Positions 8,199-16,877 of a DNA stretch of 64,000 nucleotides are shown in pieces. The position numbers and the translations under genes are program-made. The DNA comes from Lachnospiraceae bacterium (GTDB taxonomy: Bacteria; Bacillota; Clostridia; Lachnospirales; Lachnospiraceae). Location: NCBI GenBank assembly GCA_900753305.1, contig CAADYR010000093.1:53332-117331 (forward strand). The letters are read 5' to 3'. Below the pieces are notes generated by a model. The model was given only the letters and a program-made list of their open reading frames with translations, did not search any database and was not told the origin of the DNA. Numbering within the stretch: position 1 is the first letter of the stretch; the number at the start of each line of letters is the position of its first letter.

Positions 8199-9437
8199 AT
8201 GTATTCATTGGATGAAGTTAAGAAGGTAGATCCTGAAATTGCTTCTGCAATTGTAGCAGAGCAGGAAAGACAAAACAGTCACATCGAGTTGATCGCATCT
8301 GAGAACTGGGTCAGCAAGGCAGTTATGGCAGCTATGGGAAGCCCTTTGACAAATAAATATGCAGAAGGCTATCCGGGTAAAAGATATTATGGTGGCTGCG
8401 AGTGTGTGGACGTAGTAGAGAATCTTGCGATCGAAAGAGCAAAAGAATTGTTTGGGTGTGATTATGCCAACGTACAGCCACATTCCGGTGCACAGGCTAA
8501 TCTGGCAGTTCAGTTCGCTGTTTTGCAGCCGGGTGATACGATCATGGGTATGAATCTGGATCATGGTGGACATCTTACACACGGTTCACCGGTTAATATT
8601 TCCGGTAAATATTTTAAGGTAGTGCCTTATGGTGTTGATGATAATGGATTTCTCGATTATGACAGAATGAGAGAACTTGCTCTTGAATGTAAACCAAAGA
8701 TGATCATTGCAGGTGCAAGTGCTTATGCCAGAACAATAGATTTCAGGAAGTTCAGAGAAGCAGCAGATGAAGTAGGTGCTGTACTGATGGTAGATATGGC
8801 GCATATTGCAGGTCTTGTGGCAGCAGGACTTCATCCAAGTCCAATTCCTTATGCGGATGTTGTAACAACAACAACTCATAAGACATTAAGAGGACCAAGA
8901 GGTGGTATGATCCTTGCAAATAAGGAAGCTGCAGAAAAGTACAACTTTAACAAGGCTATTTTCCCTGGAATACAGGGTGGACCGCTTATGCATGTGATCG
9001 CAGGTAAAGCTGTATGCTTCAAGGAAGCATTATCTGATGACTTTAAGGTATATCAGCAGCAGATCATCAACAATGCACAGGCTTTGTGCAAAGGTTTAAT
9101 GGACAGAGGAATCAACATTGTGTCAGGCGGTACGGATAATCATTTGATGTTAGTTGACCTGACTACATATGATCTGACAGGTAAAGCTGTGGAGAAGATG
9201 CTGGATGAAGCACATATTACCTGCAATAAGAATACGATTCCAAATGATCCGAAATCTCCGTTTGTTACGTCGGGTGTCAGACTGGGTACACCTGCTGTTA
9301 CCAGCCGTGGTATGAAGGAAGATGACATGGATAAGATTGCTGAAGCGATCGCTACAGTAATTAAGGAGCAGGAAGCAGGAATTCCGGCTGCAAGAGCAAT
9401 TGTACAGTCATTGACAGATAAGTATCCTTTGAATTAA
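8199..9437 (+). CDS. glyA: serine hydroxymethyltransferase
   Basis: 412 residues, full length. It converts serine plus tetrahydrofolate to glycine plus 5,10-methylene-tetrahydrofolate in the cytoplasm, the main source of one-carbon units. Seen: IASENWVSKAV, GYPGKRYYGG, the PLP-stacking region VDMAHIAGLVAAG and the Schiff-base lysine in TTTTHKTLRGPRGG. It has its own promoter at 8058-8086 and a terminator at 9465-9508, so it is likely monocistronic. The ribosome site is GGAGG close to the ATG. PLP for this enzyme could come from pdxST at 20.8 kb in the same window. Confidence 0.97.
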   Translation: MYSLDEVKKVDPEIASAIVAEQERQNSHIELIASENWVSKAVMAAMGSPLTNKYAEGYPGKRYYGGCECVDVVENLAIERAKELFGCDYANVQPHSGAQANLAVQFAVLQPGDTIMGMNLDHGGHLTHGSPVNISGKYFKVVPYGVDDNGFLDYDRMRELALECKPKMIIAGASAYARTIDFRKFREAADEVGAVLMVDMAHIAGLVAAGLHPSPIPYADVVTTTTHKTLRGPRGGMILANKEAAEKYNFNKAIFPGIQGGPLMHVIAGKAVCFKEALSDDFKVYQQQIINNAQALCKGLMDRGINIVSGGTDNHLMLVDLTTYDLTGKAVEKMLDEAHITCNKNTIPNDPKSPFVTSGVRLGTPAVTSRGMKEDDMDKIAEAIATVIKEQEAGIPAARAIVQSLTDKYPLN

Positions 9438-9464
9438 AATAATAATACAATGAAAATAAGAAAA

Positions 9465-9508
9465 GACTCTGCCGGGTGCATTGATAATGTGACTGGCGGA
9501 GCCTTTTG
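9465..9508 (+). terminator. terminator after glyA
   Basis: An 11-bp stem (GACTCTGCCGG with CTGGCGGAGCC, with G-T pairs) around a 17-nt loop is followed by TTTTGTTG. Confidence 0.75.
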
Positions 9509-9593
9509 TTGTGTTCATATATTATAATGAATCAGGTATATAATGGAATCAGTACAAAAATATATGAAATATCGACAATTTTATATCAGGATA

Positions 9594-9602
9594 TGTTATA
9601 CT
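9594..9602 (+). promoter_or_regulatory. extended -10 promoter for the GH3-like gene
   Basis: TGT followed by TATACT (9597-9602) forms an extended -10. The only -35-like hexamer, TCGACA at 9572-9577, is 19 nt away and weak. Confidence 0.5.
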
Positions 9603-9655
9603 AAAAGTAATGTAACAAACGTAAACACGGTCAGGAAAGAAATAAAGGAAGAAAT

Positions 9656-10942
9656 ATGGACAAAAAAGAATTATCGAACCGCGAAAAAAGAAGAAGACGT
9701 CGTATCAGAAGTCAGATCGCCGCATATGTGACACTGGTGATCGTGATCGGAGCTGTAACGGCAGGAGCGGTTATAGGAATAAAAGCTATCATAAAACACA
9801 TGAATCAGTATAATGATAAGGTGGCAGAGGCGCTTCAGGAAGCAGAGACAAATGTTGAACATGAAACAGCCGTTGTTGAATCAGGTACGCAGGAGGCAGA
9901 GACTACGGATTCACAGCAGGAATCAGATCCTCTGGATGAACTTGTAGACGCATTGTTGCAGGATATGACTCTGGAAGAGAAAGTTGCAGGCATGTTCATG
10001 GTCACTCCTGAATCAATTACCAGTGTAGGCAAGGCAGTACAGGCAGGAGAAGGAACCCGTACAGCACTGGCGGAGAACCCGGTGGGAGGACTTATTTATT
10101 CGGAACAGAATTATCAGTCAGATAATCAGTTCCTCGAGATGATGACCAATACCAGAAGTTATTCCAAATATCCACTGTTTCTGGCAGTACGCAGGGAATG
10201 TGGAGAATCTACAGGTTTTGGAATTGACGCTACTGCGAAAGCATCAGAGCTTACTGATTCAGATAGTGTAAGAAATGCTTATGGAACAATTGCAACGAAA
10301 CTGGCGGCATTTGGAATTAATATGGATCTGGCACCTGTAGCGGATATTGTGTCTGAGCAGGGTAACTCACAATTGCAGGGCAGAACCTTTGGCAGTGACG
10401 GAGCTACGGCGGTTCCACTGGTCAATGCGGCAGTGCAGTCCCTTCAGGAGAAAGAAATCAGTGCGGTACTGATGACTTTTCCGGGGGAAGGTGCAGCAGT
10501 GGATGGTAAAGTATCCAAGTCCCTGGAAGAGTTGAAGAACAGTGACTTTCTGACATTCCAGTCAGCAATTCAAAATGGCGTGGATTGTATTATGGTATCT
10601 AATGTAACAGCTCCGGATGTGACAGGAGATGATACGCCATGTTCTCTTTCAAACACTATGATCACAGAGGTACTGCGGGGAACACTGGGCTTTTCGGGCA
10701 TTGTTATGACAGATATGCTTGATGAGAGTGTCGTGACAGGCAAGTATTCCAGTGCGCAGGCGGCAGTAGCAGCAATTCAGGCGGGAGCAGACATTGTGTT
10801 ATGTCCTGCAGATTATAAAGAGGCATATCAGGGTGTTATGGATGCTGTTTCATCAGGAACAATTACGGAAGAACGGATTCAGGAATCTTTATACAGGATC
10901 TATCGTGTGAAGTACAAAAATACACTGGATAATATTCAGTAG
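9656..10942 (+). CDS. membrane-anchored GH3 (NagZ-like) protein, probably catalytically degenerate
   Basis: 428 residues. A very basic N-terminus (KRRRRRIR) and one helix at about 21-46 anchor the protein with its bulk outside. An acidic linker (about 55-92) leads to a GH3 N-terminal domain of the beta-N-acetylhexosaminidase type, for example DLAPVAD, RTFGSD and GFSGIVMTDML. The nucleophile Asp of the TD motif is present (Asp353), but the usual KHFPGHG is MTFPGEG (273-279), the catalytic His of the DxH loop is Lys (VDGK, 282-285), and the sugar-binding DxEGG stretch is RRECG. A canonical NagZ activity is therefore doubtful; it may bind glycan or peptidoglycan fragments instead. Own promoter; purine permease follows 50 bp later. 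Confidence 0.82.
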   Translation: MDKKELSNREKRRRRRIRSQIAAYVTLVIVIGAVTAGAVIGIKAIIKHMNQYNDKVAEALQEAETNVEHETAVVESGTQEAETTDSQQESDPLDELVDALLQDMTLEEKVAGMFMVTPESITSVGKAVQAGEGTRTALAENPVGGLIYSEQNYQSDNQFLEMMTNTRSYSKYPLFLAVRRECGESTGFGIDATAKASELTDSDSVRNAYGTIATKLAAFGINMDLAPVADIVSEQGNSQLQGRTFGSDGATAVPLVNAAVQSLQEKEISAVLMTFPGEGAAVDGKVSKSLEELKNSDFLTFQSAIQNGVDCIMVSNVTAPDVTGDDTPCSLSNTMITEVLRGTLGFSGIVMTDMLDESVVTGKYSSAQAAVAAIQAGADIVLCPADYKEAYQGVMDAVSSGTITEERIQESLYRIYRVKYKNTLDNIQ

Positions 10943-10992
10943 ATGTATATTTTTCAGTGATATTTAGATAATAACAAAATGGGGGACTAAAA

Positions 10993-12351
10993 ATGATTGA
11001 GAAATGGTTCAAACTCAAAGAAAACAATACCAGTGTGAGGACAGAGGTGATCGGCGGAATTACGACTTTCATGACGATGGCGTATATTCTGGCGGTCAAT
11101 CCGAATCTTCTTTCTGCAGCAGGTATGGATGCGACAGCGGTACTGATCGCAACATGTCTGGCATCTTTTGTTGGAACGATCGCAATGGCGTTAATGGCAA
11201 ATTATCCGTTTGCTCTGGCACCGGGTATGGGGCTGAATGCATACTTCGCATATACAGTATGCGGAACAATGGGCTATGACTGGAGAATTGCACTGATGGC
11301 AGTTCTGGCAGAAGGTCTGGTCTTTATTGTATTATCACTGACCAATGTTCGTGAAGCAATCTTCAATGCGATTCCAAGTACGTTAAAGAAGGGCGTAAGT
11401 GCCGGAATAGGTATCTTCATTGCATTTGTAGGACTTCAGGGAGCAGATATCATTGTAAACAGTGATGCTACACTGCTGACCTATGTAAGTTTCAGAAGCA
11501 ATTTCCACACAGAAGGTATCTGCGCATTACTGGCATTGATCGGTTTGATGCTGACTGCTATTTTATATGTAAAGAATGTAAAAGGTTCCATTCTGATCGG
11601 TATTGTGGCAACCTGGATTCTCGGAATGATCTGTCAGGCAGCAGGTGTGTATACAGTTGACGTAGAGAATGGTTTTTATTCTTTGTATCCTACTTTTGCA
11701 ATTACTGATTTTTCTGCAATTTCACAGACATTCGGACAGTGCTTTAAAGCTGATTTTACAGATGTCAGCATTGCCAATTTTATAGTTGTCCTGTTATCAT
11801 TCCTGTTTGTAGATATTTTTGATACAATTGGAACTCTGGTCGGGGTATCTACCAGGGCAGGTATGCTGGATCAGGATGAAAAACTTCCAAACATCAAACA
11901 GGCACTTCTGGCAGATGCTGTTGCTACGACAGCAGGTGCGGTATTTGGTACTTCCACAACAACTACTTTTGTAGAAAGTTCTGCTGGTGTAGGCGCAGGC
12001 GCAAGAACCGGTCTGGCGTCTGTAGTTACTGGTCTTTTATTCCTGATAGCGATATTATTTGCTCCTATTTTTACTGCAATTCCAAGTTTTGCAACAGCAC
12101 CGGCATTGATCTTTGTAGGATTTTTGATGGTATCATCTGTTGTAAAGATCAATTTTGATGATCTGGCAGATGCGGTTCCGGCGTATTTGTGTATGATCGC
12201 TATGCCGCTTGCATACAGCATATCTGAAGGTATCGCTATTGGCGTTATTTCTTATGTGATCATCAATGTTTGCTGTGGTAAGGCAAAGAAGGTTACACCT
12301 CTGATGTATATTCTGGCGGTACTGTTTATCTGCAAATATATCTTCTTATAA
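10993..12351 (+). CDS. NCS2-family purine (adenine/guanine/hypoxanthine) permease
   Basis: 452 residues with about 12 hydrophobic segments. The N-terminal GGITTFMTMAYILAVNP, then ALAPGMGLNAYFAYTV and the later DIFDTIGTLVGVS and ESSAGVGAGARTGL blocks are typical of the AzgA/PbuG branch of proton-coupled nucleobase importers. It would bring purine bases into the cell for salvage by enzymes such as apt, present at the right edge. There is no purine riboswitch in the 50-bp gap upstream. A terminator follows at 12373-12404. The exact base preference cannot be told. Confidence 0.9.
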   Translation: MIEKWFKLKENNTSVRTEVIGGITTFMTMAYILAVNPNLLSAAGMDATAVLIATCLASFVGTIAMALMANYPFALAPGMGLNAYFAYTVCGTMGYDWRIALMAVLAEGLVFIVLSLTNVREAIFNAIPSTLKKGVSAGIGIFIAFVGLQGADIIVNSDATLLTYVSFRSNFHTEGICALLALIGLMLTAILYVKNVKGSILIGIVATWILGMICQAAGVYTVDVENGFYSLYPTFAITDFSAISQTFGQCFKADFTDVSIANFIVVLLSFLFVDIFDTIGTLVGVSTRAGMLDQDEKLPNIKQALLADAVATTAGAVFGTSTTTTFVESSAGVGAGARTGLASVVTGLLFLIAILFAPIFTAIPSFATAPALIFVGFLMVSSVVKINFDDLADAVPAYLCMIAMPLAYSISEGIAIGVISYVIINVCCGKAKKVTPLMYILAVLFICKYIFL

Positions 12352-12372
12352 TGTTGTGCTAAGGTTTATAAA

Positions 12373-12404
12373 GCATCCTGCATTTGCGTGTGGGATGTCT
12401 TTTT
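12373..12404 (+). terminator. terminator after the purine permease
   Basis: GCATCCTGCA pairs with TGTGGGATGT around TTTGCG, followed by CTTTTT. The segment TGGGATGTCTTTTT is nearly duplicated directly after it, giving a second T tract. Confidence 0.7.
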
Positions 12405-12468
12405 GGGATGTCTTTTTTATGGACTTTTGTATTTCCATGTGATAAATTTGTATAAAGGGGTAGTAGAG

Positions 12469-13581
12469 GTGACGACTTTGATTTTAAGAAAATATATATC
12501 CACCAGAGTCATAAAGCCTGGAATGATCCTGGAACAGACAATTGCAGACAGGGCAGACAGGGTGCTGATAGCCAGAGGCACTGTATTGGATGAATATCAC
12601 ATTGATTCCATGAAAAAGATGGGGATTACAGGTGTCTATATCCGTACCGGGGTCATTGAAGAAAAACACGAAGAGAATGAACCGGTCATTACGGCGCAGG
12701 TTCAGCAACAGATTGATAAAGTGAAGATAGAGGACAGAGCGAGAGTGCATCTGTCAGAGAGTGTGAAGAAGCGTGTAGCAGAAGGGGTACAGTATTTGTA
12801 TCAGGATACAGAGTCTACAGGCTTTGTTGACATGACCAGAAGTATAACTGATGATCTGATGAAGGCGATAGAAGACAATGAAGCAATTGCAGTAGATATC
12901 AGTGCGCTTAAGGTCAGTGATGAATATACATTTAAACATAGTGTGGATGTGGCGACGATGTCGATGATCGTATCCAGACAGTATGGGCTGCCGGATGAAC
13001 AGATCTATGAAATCGGAATATCAGGTCTGCTTCATGATATTGGAAAGTCCCAAATACCCAATGAAATCCTGAATAAGGCAGGCAAGCTTACGGATGAAGA
13101 ATTTGCACTGATCAAGCAGCATTCATTGTTAGGTTATCAGATACTGAAGGATAAACCGGAGTTATCGAATGCGATCAAGTTAGGAGTATTGCAGCATCAT
13201 GAGAAGATAAATGGCAGCGGCTATCCAATGGGAGCAACGGAGGATAAGATACATATATTTGCAAAGATCATAGCGGTAGCAGATATTTATGATGCACTGG
13301 TAACGGAACGTCCTTACAAGAAAGCCTTTACACCAAGAGATGCGGTGGAAATGATCATGGCGATGACGGGAGAACTGGATCTGAAAGTGATGCAGAGCTT
13401 TCTGGAAAGTGTCATTCTGTATCCGGTGGGAACAAATGTAGACCTGAGCAATGGGGAAAAAGCAAAGGTCGTGGCAAATAATGCCAAATATGTGCTGCGC
13501 CCTACAGTAGTAGGACTGACAAGCGGAAGGGTGTATGAACTGGCAACTGATATGAGTTGTGCCAATGTTATTATTTTATAA
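12469..13581 (+). CDS. HD-GYP domain protein, putative cyclic di-GMP phosphodiesterase
   Basis: About 370 residues from a GTG start. The longer frame from 12388 would begin inside the upstream terminator, and AAAGGGG at about 12454-12460 sits 8 nt before the GTG, so 12469 is preferred. An N-terminal region of about 150 residues is a small beta-rich, DUF3391-like domain (PGMILEQTI ... GTVLDEYHI). The HD-GYP domain follows, with HSVDVATMS, GLLHDIGKSQIP, LQHHEKINGSGYP and VADIYDALVTERPY. These give the His/Asp metal ligands and the GYP signature. The enzyme would hydrolyse cyclic di-GMP in the cytoplasm. A GGDEF protein that could make the same messenger is encoded at 18736. Confidence 0.9.
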   Translation: MTTLILRKYISTRVIKPGMILEQTIADRADRVLIARGTVLDEYHIDSMKKMGITGVYIRTGVIEEKHEENEPVITAQVQQQIDKVKIEDRARVHLSESVKKRVAEGVQYLYQDTESTGFVDMTRSITDDLMKAIEDNEAIAVDISALKVSDEYTFKHSVDVATMSMIVSRQYGLPDEQIYEIGISGLLHDIGKSQIPNEILNKAGKLTDEEFALIKQHSLLGYQILKDKPELSNAIKLGVLQHHEKINGSGYPMGATEDKIHIFAKIIAVADIYDALVTERPYKKAFTPRDAVEMIMAMTGELDLKVMQSFLESVILYPVGTNVDLSNGEKAKVVANNAKYVLRPTVVGLTSGRVYELATDMSCANVIIL

Positions 13582-13611
13582 GGGATAAACAGGGTATATA
13601 AGGGGGAACTT

Positions 13612-16365
13612 ATGAGAGAATATGATTTAAGCGGAGAATGGAAATTCGGGCTGGAACCGGATTTACTTAATGATGTGATCATGCTGCCTGGCACTATGGC
13701 ACAGGCGCATAAGGGAGAAAAAAATAATAAAAGAGAGACTGGATATCTGACAGAAAAATATCAGTATTCCGGTAAAGCATATTATGAAAAATGGGTATAC
13801 CTGCATCCGGAGGAAGTGGGCAGACCTGTTTTTTTGTGTCTGGAAAGAACCAGAATGACCAGAGTGTGGGTCAATGGTATCCTGGCAGGATATCAGGAGA
13901 GCCTGACTACACCTCATATATACGAATTGACAGATTATATCGCAACACCAAAGGTCAGGATTCTGATCGAAGTAGATAATGCAAATTATCCTATTGCAGG
14001 AGGACACCTGACTTCACCGGATACACAGACGAACTGGAATGGTATCATTGGAAGGATCAGATTAACTGTATATGATCATGTCAGGTTTGGACAGGTACAG
14101 ACTTTTTATCAACATATGGATGGATATTATCAGGTAAGTTTCCGGTACAGATTGTATGATACAGAAAATAAATTTGAAGGCAAATGTAAAATAACACCTG
14201 TTATGATCAGGAGGCTTACAGAAGATGGAAAACCGGAAGAAAAGGAGATTGAGGAACAGACACAAAGCTTTGATATTACAGTCAGAACAGGGGAAAACGT
14301 GTATGAGAATGTATATACCTTCGCACATGAGCCGCAATTGTGGAGTGAATATACGCCGGTAGTATATCGTTTCCGTATGGAGATAGAAGGATGGACAGCA
14401 TGTGAAGTGGAGACTGGTCTGCGGGAATTTGAGACCAGAGATCATTACTTTTACATCAATGGGAATCGGACGATGTTACGGGGAAAGCATGATGCTTTGC
14501 TTTTCCCGATAGAGGGTGCAGTTCCTGCATCGGTGGAAGAATGGTTAAAAGTTATGAAAATTGCAAAGGAATATGGCGTGAATCATTACCGGTTCCATAC
14601 CTGTTGTCCGCCGGATGCGGCATTTGAAGCGGCTGACCTTCTGGGAATCTATATGGAGCCTGAACTGCCATTTTGGGGAACTGTACCGGAGGAGAGCGGA
14701 GAAGATAAGCAGGAAGGTTCACAATGGGAGTACCTGCTGTCAGAAGGCTTACGTATGCTGGAGACTTTTGGCAATCATCCTTCCTTCTGCATGATGTCTA
14801 TGGGAAATGAGTTGTGGGGAAGTAAGAAAAGGATAGGTAAGGCAATTCAAATTTTCAGAAAAGCAGATAACAGGCATCTGTATACACAGGGGTCCAACAA
14901 TTTTCAATTCGTACCGGGAATATTGCCTGAGGAGGATTTTTATGTGGGTGTGCGACTGGCAGCGGCGGATATGGATGGGAAAAACGACAGACTGATCAGA
15001 GGCTCTTATGCGTGCTGTGATGCACCAATGGGGCATGTACAGACAAGGATTCCATCTACCACAGTCAATTATGACTCTGCGATCATGCCACAGGATGGCA
15101 GATGGAAACCACAGATTCCGGTCGTTCTTCATGAGATTGGCCAGTATGAAATGTATCCGGATTATCATGAAATCGAATCTTACACAGGAGTACTGGAACC
15201 TGCCAATCTCAAAATATTCAGAGAACGGCTGTATGCACAGGGAATGGGAGAAGAAGCAGAGGAATTTTTCTATAATTCAGGTATGCTGTCATTACAGTGT
15301 TACGAGGAAGAACTGGAGGCTGCACACCGTTCAGAATATGTGGCAGGATATCAGATCCTTGACTTGCAGGATTATACCGGACAGGGAACAGCACTGGTGG
15401 GAATTCTCAATGCTTTTATGGAATCCAAGGGCTTGATCTCGGCAAAGGAGTGGAGAAATTACTGCTCTGACAGTGTGCTTCTGGCAGAATTTGATGATTA
15501 TTGTGTTGAAAGTGGAAGTATTTTTCAATGGAAAACTGTACTAAGTCACTACCGCTGGATACAGCCTGCTGATGAGAAGTGGCAGATAGACTGGGAAATA
15601 TATATAGACGGAGAAATGATGCAGCGTGGAAAGACTCCGTTGTTACATGGTGGCTGCGGAGTGCTTGAAGGAGCAGATACTTCGTGGCAGATTCCACAGG
15701 TTGCAATGCCCGCAGTGATGGAATTATGGTTATCACTGGAACAGACAGGTGTACAGAAGGAATACAGGTTGTGGCTGTATCCCGATAATCGTGATTTTGT
15801 GCTGACAGAAGGCAGAATAACAGATATGACGGGACAAAGAGAAGCCTATGTGACCAGATCCGGGGAACTTGCAGCAGAATATTTCAGACTGGGTAAGAGA
15901 GTTCTCCTGATAGAAGAGAATCCCAGAGAATGGATTCAGGGTATGTATTGTACGGACTTCTGGAATTTTCCAATGTTTCGAAGTATCAGTGAATCAAAAG
16001 GTGTAGACATACCTGTAGGAACACTGGGGCTTCTGATACGTAATACACATCCGGCACTGGCACAGTTTCCCAGTGAAACCTATACGTCCCCTCAGTGGTA
16101 TTCAATCATAGAACATAGTAAATGTGCCAAATTACCCCGTTGGGAACGGATGGCAGACCGTCCGTTGGTACAGGTGATAGATAATGTGGAACGGAATGAC
16201 CGTCTAGGCATTTTATATGAGCAGAAAAATGAGGCAGGGGGATTGCTGCTGACTTCTACAACAAGGTTGTTTGAAATTCAGGATTGTATGCAGGGGAGAC
16301 AATATGCAAAAAGTCTGTGTGAATATATTTTGAGTGCCGGCTTAAACAGAGATTTATACCAGTAA
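13612..16365 (+). CDS. glycoside hydrolase family 2 enzyme (beta-galactosidase-like)
   Basis: 917 residues, with no signal peptide visible, so probably cytoplasmic and acting on imported oligosaccharides. Order: jelly-roll sugar-binding domain (about 1-150), immunoglobulin-like domain (about 160-280), TIM-barrel (about 285-570), then a long C-terminal part (about 600-917) of uncertain type. The acid/base pair is seen in MMSMGNELWGS and the nucleophile Glu probably in VLHEIGQYEMYPD. GH2 covers beta-galactosidases, glucuronidases and mannosidases; I cannot pick the substrate. It starts 30 bp after the HD-GYP gene. A xylosidase-type GH43 gene lies 0.5 kb downstream on the other strand. Confidence 0.88.
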   Translation: MREYDLSGEWKFGLEPDLLNDVIMLPGTMAQAHKGEKNNKRETGYLTEKYQYSGKAYYEKWVYLHPEEVGRPVFLCLERTRMTRVWVNGILAGYQESLTTPHIYELTDYIATPKVRILIEVDNANYPIAGGHLTSPDTQTNWNGIIGRIRLTVYDHVRFGQVQTFYQHMDGYYQVSFRYRLYDTENKFEGKCKITPVMIRRLTEDGKPEEKEIEEQTQSFDITVRTGENVYENVYTFAHEPQLWSEYTPVVYRFRMEIEGWTACEVETGLREFETRDHYFYINGNRTMLRGKHDALLFPIEGAVPASVEEWLKVMKIAKEYGVNHYRFHTCCPPDAAFEAADLLGIYMEPELPFWGTVPEESGEDKQEGSQWEYLLSEGLRMLETFGNHPSFCMMSMGNELWGSKKRIGKAIQIFRKADNRHLYTQGSNNFQFVPGILPEEDFYVGVRLAAADMDGKNDRLIRGSYACCDAPMGHVQTRIPSTTVNYDSAIMPQDGRWKPQIPVVLHEIGQYEMYPDYHEIESYTGVLEPANLKIFRERLYAQGMGEEAEEFFYNSGMLSLQCYEEELEAAHRSEYVAGYQILDLQDYTGQGTALVGILNAFMESKGLISAKEWRNYCSDSVLLAEFDDYCVESGSIFQWKTVLSHYRWIQPADEKWQIDWEIYIDGEMMQRGKTPLLHGGCGVLEGADTSWQIPQVAMPAVMELWLSLEQTGVQKEYRLWLYPDNRDFVLTEGRITDMTGQREAYVTRSGELAAEYFRLGKRVLLIEENPREWIQGMYCTDFWNFPMFRSISESKGVDIPVGTLGLLIRNTHPALAQFPSETYTSPQWYSIIEHSKCAKLPRWERMADRPLVQVIDNVERNDRLGILYEQKNEAGGLLLTSTTRLFEIQDCMQGRQYAKSLCEYILSAGLNRDLYQ

Positions 16366-16420
16366 AGATTATTAACTAGTTAAAAAAGATTAATAACATA
16401 CATATTTAAGTAAAATTACC

Positions 16421-16465
16421 AAGAAAAGAATGTTGCATTTTTAACAAAAACGACATTCTTTTCTT
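16421..16465. repeat. perfect 13-bp inverted repeat, possible terminator of the GH2 gene
   Basis: AAGAAAAGAATGT (16421-16433) is exactly complementary to ACATTCTTTTCTT (16453-16465), with a 19-nt loop. It lies 55 bp after the GH2 stop. The 3' arm is T-rich, so it could terminate transcription, but there is no separate T tract. Confidence 0.6.
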
Positions 16466-16530
16466 AATGATACAAAATGCTCAATAAATGGCCTTTTTGA
16501 TGAAAAAATATATAAAATTTCATTGTATAG

Positions 16531-16801
16531 AAAGTAATAGAGGGATTATTGATTGCTTCTGTCATGCTTTTAAGCGGTTGTGGACAGGGACAACAGGACA
16601 ATTTAGCCGATTTCACAAAGCAAAAAGAAGTAACGGAGACTGCATATGAAGCGGAGGATGCACAGATGGCAGGGAATGTAGTGGCAAAAACTGAGGGAGT
16701 CTATGAGGGGACAGTACCGCGAAGGTAATGTAACACCTGCACAGTTCCAGGAAACATACAAGAATCAGGTTCAGGACGCTCTGGATATTTATTTTAACTA
16801 G
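16531..16801 (+). pseudogene. remnant of a lipoprotein gene with a carbohydrate-binding-like segment
   Basis: From 16531 one frame reads as a lipoprotein signal (KVIEGLLIASVMLLSGCGQG) with a clear LSGC lipobox, then a YEAEDAQMAGN segment like the start of CBM6/CBM35 modules. The expected ATG is missing: the codon before the lysine is TAG (16528-16530). The frame stops at about 16728, while an overlapping frame continues as NVTPAQFQETYKNQVQDAL and ends at TAG 16799-16801. The whole is only about 90 codons, so most of the original gene has been lost by deletion and a frameshift. It probably encoded an exported glycan-binding or glycan-degrading protein matching the neighbouring GH2 and GH43 genes. 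Confidence 0.65.
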
Positions 16802-16817
16802 GTCAGCTCCAATTATG

Positions 16818-16860
16818 AAAAATCCTGGTTCCTTCTCAATGGAAGGAATCAGGATTTTTT
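16818..16860. terminator. bidirectional terminator between the pseudogene and the GH43 gene
   Basis: AAAAATCCTGGTTCCTT pairs with AAGGAATCAGGATTTTTT (one G-T). A-rich and T-rich flanks make it usable on both strands. It would end the minus-strand GH43 transcript, whose stop is at 16878. Confidence 0.8.
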
Positions 16861-16877
16861 GTATATAAGCAGTTAAA

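Noticed and set aside
9543..9731. 62-residue ORF before the GH3-like gene
   Set aside because: It covers a promoter region, has no ribosome site and overlaps the better gene at 9656 in another frame.
11871..12221. Long minus-strand ORFs inside the permease, clpB, tig and other genes
   Set aside because: They mirror the codon structure of strong plus-strand genes, with Ser/Leu/Cys-rich composition and no ribosome sites.
12388..12468. Longer N-terminus for the HD-GYP protein
   Set aside because: This stretch contains part of the terminator of the upstream gene, and the GTG at 12469 has a proper ribosome site.
16366..16530. Small RNA at the 13-bp inverted repeat after the GH2 gene
   Set aside because: No promoter was found that would produce a separate transcript; the hairpin is better explained as a 3' end of the GH2 message.
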